A stretch of 64,000 bases of DNA. Origin: Medicago truncatula (lineage: Eukaryota; Streptophyta; Magnoliopsida; Fabales; Fabaceae). Position 1 is the first letter of the stretch. The number at the start of each line of letters is the position of its first letter. The notes beneath the pieces are model-generated. The model saw only the letters and a program-made list of their open reading frames with translations, was not told the DNA's origin and ran no database searches. A program made the position numbers and the translations under genes. The stretch lies in NCBI RefSeq assembly GCF_003473485.1, contig NC_053045.1:51316494-51380493 (forward strand). Reading direction: 5' to 3'. Positions 58,378 through 64,000 of this stretch are shown one piece after another.

Positions 58378-59169
58378 TACTCTAAAGAAAGTCTTAAAAT
58401 TAAAAAAATGTGCAACGAGTTTTATCTAGGAGGAGAATGATGTGACATAAGAATCATAAATTACTTTTTTTTTTTAAGGAGAACCATAAGTTACTTAATG
58501 AAGCTATCCATCCTAAACAATATCTTATATAAATTGTGGAATCCATCATAGATTCTTAAAAGATTGAACTAATAGAGTACAATTATAATGAATTGCTTTA
58601 AAGTGATGTAACATTGTGAGCTCTACGTTATCGACAATGGGTAGCAACAGTTGCACTATTTGAGGCGTTTCAAGTACCAAATTTCGATTTTTGTTATCAT
58701 TTTATAAATTGACAGAAATTAGAGTTGCACTAGCAAAGTGGGACGACAAAGCACTTCAGGTGATCAATCTTCAAGTGAAGTACTTAACTTGAATATAGGG
58801 TTGGTTGGAGCGTTGAATGGCCAAGGATAGTAAGAATAGCCCATTTGTAAATTGATACATCAATTCTTTATTGTTTATCTTACTTTTTAGGGCAAATTCT
58901 ATTGTGCAGAATTGAGATGTGATGTAATTTATTGATCTAATGGTGAAAAGGATACTTGTGCATGATGCAAGATCATTTTACTTGTGTATGTTAGACAAAA
59001 CCTATCTTTAAATTAAAGTTTGCAAATTTCTTTCAACATTCCCTTTTTTCATTTTTATCTAATATTTAGTTTATGAAGTTAAATCATATAATTTTTGGAA
59101 GTTTTTATCCCACATTTTCACTTCAAAGGAAGATATATGAATCCATTAGTCTATCGACTTTTGAAGTTA

Positions 59170-59545
59170 GCAATGATTACCCGTCGCCACATCAACCGTT
59201 GAACAAACATTTTCTGCTATGAATAAGTAAAGACTAGATTGCGTAATAAAATGGGAGATGATTGCATGAATGATTGTCCCGTAACTTATATTGAGAGAGA
59301 TATGGCCGACAAAATTGATGATGAGTTGATTATTCAACGATTTCAGAACATGACACCCCGTCGGGGACATTTGCAAAGAATAGATGGAGTTTTTTTAGTA
59401 CATTGTAAAAAAAAAATTGATCAAGCGAGTACATTGCAAATTGAATATAATGTAATTTTTTTAATATATATTATTATAATTATTATAAATTGAAGTTTAA
59501 AAATTTGAACCCCCTGACCCAAGATTCTGGCAACGCCACTGGATT
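59170..59545 (+). pseudogene. hAT transposase C-terminal relic with element end
   Basis: 59184-59228 reads PVATSTVEQTFSAMN, the start of the hAT dimerisation region, then a frameshift; from 59239 the frame continues with MGDDCMNDCPVTYIERDM and IIQRFQNMTPRRG, as in the TTF-type zinc finger hAT proteins of plants. The relic is followed at 59525-59541 by ctggcaacgccactg, a hAT terminal repeat. The upstream part of the transposase is missing or too decayed to see. Confidence 0.8.
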
Positions 59546-60748
59546 TGGATCCCTTATAATTGGATCTTTTAACTTTATGTAACTTTAAGATTAGAGAGAA
59601 GAGAGCGTTAGATAAATATGGAGTGAAAAATATGAGATGAAAGAGATAGGAAAAAAGTCGTTTAACTTTTGAAGTTAGAGAACTCTCACCCATGAGTTGC
59701 AGAAAGCGACTCGCAAACTATATAGTTGCAATTTTAAATCTGGTATTATAGTTGAATAGTTGATTAGAAAGACAAATTTTGACTCCATAGATTCGTGGTT
59801 CAAGTCTCACTAGTATTTTTGGAGGGAGATGATTATAAATATATTGTAAATGTTGTTTAAATCTTAAAATCTTATGTGTCTTTGGTTGGAGCATCATCCT
59901 CTTGCACTAAATTATTTTTATCAAAAATTATAATAGTAACTGCATTTGACCTTTGTGATTTAATTAGGTAATGTAGCTACCTGAATTGGGTGTCCACATA
60001 CTTTTGTTAAAAAATACGTCCACATATAATTGGATAGCATTCCAACTGTCTGATACCATACCTAACTAAGCTCACACTCGATTCTCACCCAAAAGTTGAA
60101 ACAAGACATAATCTTATATAAATTCTTGTTTAGTATTTCTCTAAAATAACATTAATCAAAAGAAATAAAGAAAAAATATAACGGTGTAGTTGTGTCAGGA
60201 TTGAGGGCGTCATTGATGGTCAACATTTTTTCATGTGAATGGAAATAAACCTCTTAAAAATATTACTTTTTTTTCTGAAATCAAAAGCTTGAAAATCTTT
60301 TTTATTATGAATTGATGAAAATGTTTTTTATTTGATACAAATCAAGTGGGAAAATTGCCTCAAAAGAAGTTCAAGAACGAAAATGAAAATGAAAAACAAA
60401 AGTAATAAAATGCGAGTCACGGGAAGCTTGGCTTGGTACACTAATTCTAAAACTAAACTAGCTAGTACATACCTATCATCAGTGCCAGTGGTCTATGAAT
60501 AGACCTTAGAACGTGTTTAATCACAAACCGTTGTGTTAGATTTTGTCAAAAAAAGAAAACGTTGTATGAGATAGGAATAATTAAGATTCTCCGTTGTCTT
60601 GGTTTTTTTGGTGTTACTGTTGCAATAATATTAATAGTGCTTACCTGTACCATTAAGGGTGATTTGCTAGTTTTAACTTCTAGCCTTAATTATTGCTACC
60701 GCCTCCGTCTCATTTGAGACATGTTTAGCATGCTTATGGGACAATTAG
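59546..60748. other. Intergenic stretch with SINE-like relic
   Basis: 59755-59820 has a tRNA-like look (gttgattagaaagac, then gtggttcaagtctca as a B box), probably an old SINE in + orientation. No gene seen. Confidence 0.4.
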
Positions 60749-61092
60749 ACCATCTACAACATAGCATTTTATTTTAGGTGTTTAAGTGAATCATGTATAT
60801 ACACATATCTATTTTATGATTTTCAATGATATTACTTAATAAGCAATCAATCTCTCTAACCCAGCACCTTAGCAAAAGTTACTGAATTTGATCTGTTAAT
60901 AACTCAATGTCATTGTATTTTAAAAAAGTTTATTGATTTATGTACATTTTATTACGCATGATCCACAAAGATTAAAGAGAGGGTGCTTACATGGCCACCC
61001 TTCTCTATAAACACCAAACATTTCTCTCCACAACGGGATGCTTATTTATTCAGGTGCTAAATAGGTGAAGCACCCACCATTGTGGATGCTCT
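60749..61092. mobile_element. MITE with gagcatc-type ends
   Basis: The left end agaccatctacaacatagca and the reverse complement of the right end, agagcatccacaatggtggg, are imperfect inverted repeats. The interior contains gggtgctt / aagcaccc pairs. No target duplication was resolved. Confidence 0.55.
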
Positions 61093-61144
61093 TATAATAA
61101 AATAGTGTATCAATTTTTTTTCCGCGATGAATAATTCTCTATTG

Positions 61145-61250
61145 GGAAAAACCTAAGTCCCACATCGGTAGATAAGAGTTTATAAATAAGAGACACTCCT
61201 TAACTTATGAACCGATTTTGTAAGGATGAGTTAAACCTCAATTTGAACGT
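61145..61250 (+). mobile_element. LTR/TRIM-like relic
   Basis: Reads cctaagtcccacatcggtag, then ctccttaacttatgaaccga and gatgagttaaac, the same kind of fragment as in intron 1 of quinolinate synthase (22555-22745). Confidence 0.45.
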
Positions 61251-62048
61251 AGTTATCTTTTGCACTACAATCAAACTAAATGATCATTTTGTTTTTATGA
61301 AATTGTAACAGTTTAGCATTTCAGTCATCTAAATTTGCATAATAGAAATTTAATTTCTTTATACTAAGTAGATAAGAAATTCAAATTGTTATATAAGTAT
61401 AACTCAATAGGAAGAAGTGGTACAATTGCTCACTTCTTTACATATTATATGTGAGTTTCTTGATTTCATTGTTAGGCTCTTAAAACTAAAAAAATATTCA
61501 AAGCAAAATGGATAAGAAAAGACATAAAAGCTAAGTAGCTATTATATGGCCAATATCTGTACTTCTTATGATTCATGACTCATGAGTAGGGAATGATAGA
61601 CATTTTCATCTTACAAAAAAGTCTTGCTCTAGCATCTGCAAACCACATGCTAACCAAATATGCAACATTATAAACTGTAAAGTAAAAGTGAACAGCAATG
61701 TGTTCCATAATGTTATGGGCCACGCTATACGTCTTGAATTTGCATGTCCAGCCTGGTTTGTTAAGGGCTCAGGCTATTCTTTGACACAAGTAAGAAAAAA
61801 GACACACATGCTTGGCCACACACACTATCTTCATTGTCTCTACTCTAGACACACACTGCGTGCTTCTTCTACCAAATTTCTATAATATAGTAGCTAATCA
61901 GTCTCTTTCTTTTCTGGCAAGCTTAGTTAAAGATGACATGATCAAAAGCTAGACATCAAAGATATATGACACTAGTTAAATATAATATTGTAGTGCAATG
62001 TAATCTTGTGTTTGGATTATCTATAATGGGTCGTCTTTTTGCTAGTAA
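61251..62048. other. Intergenic stretch, no gene seen
   Basis: The ORF at 61688-61885 is short, with no family resemblance that I can name. Confidence 0.4.
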
Positions 62049-62058
62049 GTATAATGTT

Positions 62059-62187
62059 TTTATTTTATTTTTAAGAAGTTAAATTAGTCCACTTAAATTG
62101 ATATCGAGGTGAATCGAACCTGAGACCTTGAGAATGAGCACACTTCAAGTTCTCAAGTCAACACCACCAGACCAACTTAAGTGGGTC
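62059..62187 (-). mobile_element. tRNA-derived SINE with target duplication
   Basis: On the - strand the head has ttggtctggtggtgttg (A box) and ggttcgattcacc (B box); the tail is the T-rich run at 62057-62072. gtataatgtt flanks it at 62049-62058 and 62188-62197. It is related to the SINE at 5417. Confidence 0.75.
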
Positions 62188-62197
62188 GTATAATGTT

Positions 62198-63729
62198 ATT
62201 TTTAAAATTCAATTTTGATGATTCTAGATATAAAATATAGAACTATTTAGTTTATAAATACGTAGATATTAATTCTAATTTTAACAAACATGAATCTCAT
62301 CTTCGACCATGATACATTAAGATGAATCCCAAATGATTACCTAAACTTAGTCTAATGAGCCCCGTCGTCAATTTTTTATAGTCAAGCACATTTTGTCATT
62401 TGATTTATAACTAAAATCTTATTATTTTAAGGTTAGTTGGTGATATATTAAATTGGAATTTTGTATTGTCGAATAGTTTCTCTTATAGGGGAAGACCTTA
62501 AAAACTATAAGAGAAACAGCTAATAAGGATCTAGATATTAGTGTTTTTAATAAAATATTATGGCGTTGTTTGATTCATGTTGTTGCTTCTTTTTCCTTAA
62601 AAAGAATCAGAATCATAAGATTTTATAATGACTGAAAACCAATTTGGTATACAAAAACACTCTCATTTGGATCATTTTACAAATATCACATTAAAAAGCA
62701 ATACAATCCTTTCCTTAAAAAAGAATAAAGAAACAGGTTTTTTTTTTTACTAGAATAACACATCTTATTTGAAAGCAATACAATACCCTAAAGAAAGAAG
62801 TATTCCTACATATTACTGCAGCAAAATCTGAACCGATACCTACAAGTTTTTCTGGTAATAAATTCTATAAAGCATGTCAGTAGTTTATGTTATATTGTTC
62901 CAATAAAATCAATAAAGTCATTCAATTGTTCTCTCGTGGTTGAAAATGTATCGAGCTCGATGATGATTTTTTCCAACCACATATGATGCATGATGCTAAA
63001 ATTTTAAAGATATTGCACCATGCATCATATTCTATTCATTCATGACTTATGTGACTGTAAATTAATCATCATCGAGCGGAATACATTTCATACACCATAA
63101 TTGTTGCCGCATTCGGAGTGGTTTTCCTGAATTCTATGATACTTATCATCAACCGTTTTATCATATTCAAATTTTACATGTTTTAAACCTAACTCTATTG
63201 GCCACTTTATAGCCAATAATAGACCTAAATCTTCTCCTTTATGTACCAGAACCTTGAGCAACTGTCATAGTGCACTAGCTCTGAAAAAATGTCCAAATAC
63301 AAATTGCATTGCCCATAGTACTACTGGGATTAAATCTTGGTTGTTTTAGAAACTTTAAGAATGGATAGAACCAAATGAATATGACACAGTAGTGCTAAAT
63401 TGATATGAATTCGATCGGTATAACCTTTTCTCTATAATTTGTCTCCAGATAAAGGAGAAACGCCTTACTAGTGAAGTAGATATTAAAAAATTCTATGAAG
63501 TTATCTGAAAGATCAACTTTAATTAATAGAATGGTCTGAAATACATGTGAAATACATATGGCATCAACATAACTATTGCTTATACTAATCAGTAATCACA
63601 CCCTACACCGATGCACCGCAATAAAACCCAGTGCCTCTTGGACCAGCATCATAATACATGGGCTATCTGAATATGTAAGAAGCTGCTACTAATTCATTCA
63701 TGACTTATGTGACTAAATTAAATTCTATT
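62198..63729. other. Intergenic stretch with palindromic pair
   Basis: 62941-63090 holds nested inverted repeats (gaaaatgtatcgagctcgatgatgatt against aatcatcatcgagcggaatacatttc; and atgatgcatgatgc against gcaccatgcatcat). attcatgacttatgtgact occurs at 63040 and 63695. No gene seen. Confidence 0.5.
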
Positions 63730-63835
63730 CTAAGAATAGTTTTCCTCGAATATGGTTGATAACATCAACTTTTGAACAAAAGTTGCTCTCAACCATTGTT
63801 CTTGTTCGTCCTGCTCAACACCATCAGTCCCAGAC
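63730..63835 (-). CDS. Possible last exon of an unidentified gene running in from the right
   Basis: On the - strand, a tctctgcag acceptor at 63836 is followed by an open frame of 34 codons (SGTDGVEQDEQEQWLRATFV, then QKLMLSTIFEENYS) and a stop at 63730. The composition is protein-like and acidic, and the pyrimidine-rich acceptor is good. The upstream exons would lie beyond the window. I do not recognise the product. It could be a chance frame. Confidence 0.35.
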
Positions 63836-64000
63836 CTGCAGAGACAAAACCAGCATACAAGATTACATCTTAATATCGGAAAATGAGAATCTGAAAAACT
63901 TAAACACAGGCTAGAAATTTTTAATCGTGACGACGTCAGGATTGGAGTTTGATTCAAACTGTTAAGAGTCTAAAACTTCTTAATTGGTGGTTCAACACTC

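Noticed and set aside
61688-61885. 65-codon ORF on the + strand
   Set aside because: Looked somewhat protein-like, but no motif, no neighbour exon and no start context support it.

Overview
This is a plant nuclear window, AT-rich, with intron-split genes and a dense load of small transposons. The gene content (tandem nitrate-transporter partner genes, an A-type cytochrome P450, the plant SufE-NadA fusion) and the recurring SINE and MITE families point to a legume, most likely Medicago. That species call is inference from memory of repeat families, not a search.

Layout. 1-8.9 kb has no gene that I can support: an LTR fragment, MITEs, a 187-bp polypyrimidine tract and SINEs. 8.9-14.5 kb holds a P450 pair in tail-to-tail orientation: a dead copy on + (8892-10456), split by a hAT element with a perfect 8-bp target duplication, and an intact two-exon gene on - (12271-14473). 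14.8-19.9 kb is a MITE field with a LINE RNase H relic. 20.3-25.5 kb is a seven-exon gene for plastid quinolinate synthase (SufE plus NadA), the second step of NAD synthesis from aspartate. 30.0-31.0 kb is a Mn-dependent ADP-ribose/CDP-alcohol diphosphatase-like gene. 31.8-38.0 kb is a tandem pair of NAR2/NRT3 genes on -, with a tRNA-Leu(UAA) gene and LINE relics between them. 39.5-45.4 kb is transposon-rich and contains a 3.7-kb Mutator-like element with about 1.2-kb inverted arms around seven 182-bp tandem repeats. 48.7-53.8 kb is a nine-exon Prune-like (DHH/DHHA2-type) gene whose catalytic motifs appear to be lost. 56.3-57.3 kb is a single-exon DUF868 gene on -. 57.3-64 kb is mostly repeats, with a hAT transposase relic and a possible last exon of an unknown gene at the right edge.

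The genes do not form one pathway. Quinolinate synthase and the ADP-ribose diphosphatase both touch NAD-related metabolism, but they are separate genes and their proximity may be chance. Exon boundaries were set by hand from GT/AG sites and reading-frame continuity. Transposon boundaries were set from inverted ends and flanking direct duplications read in the sequence.
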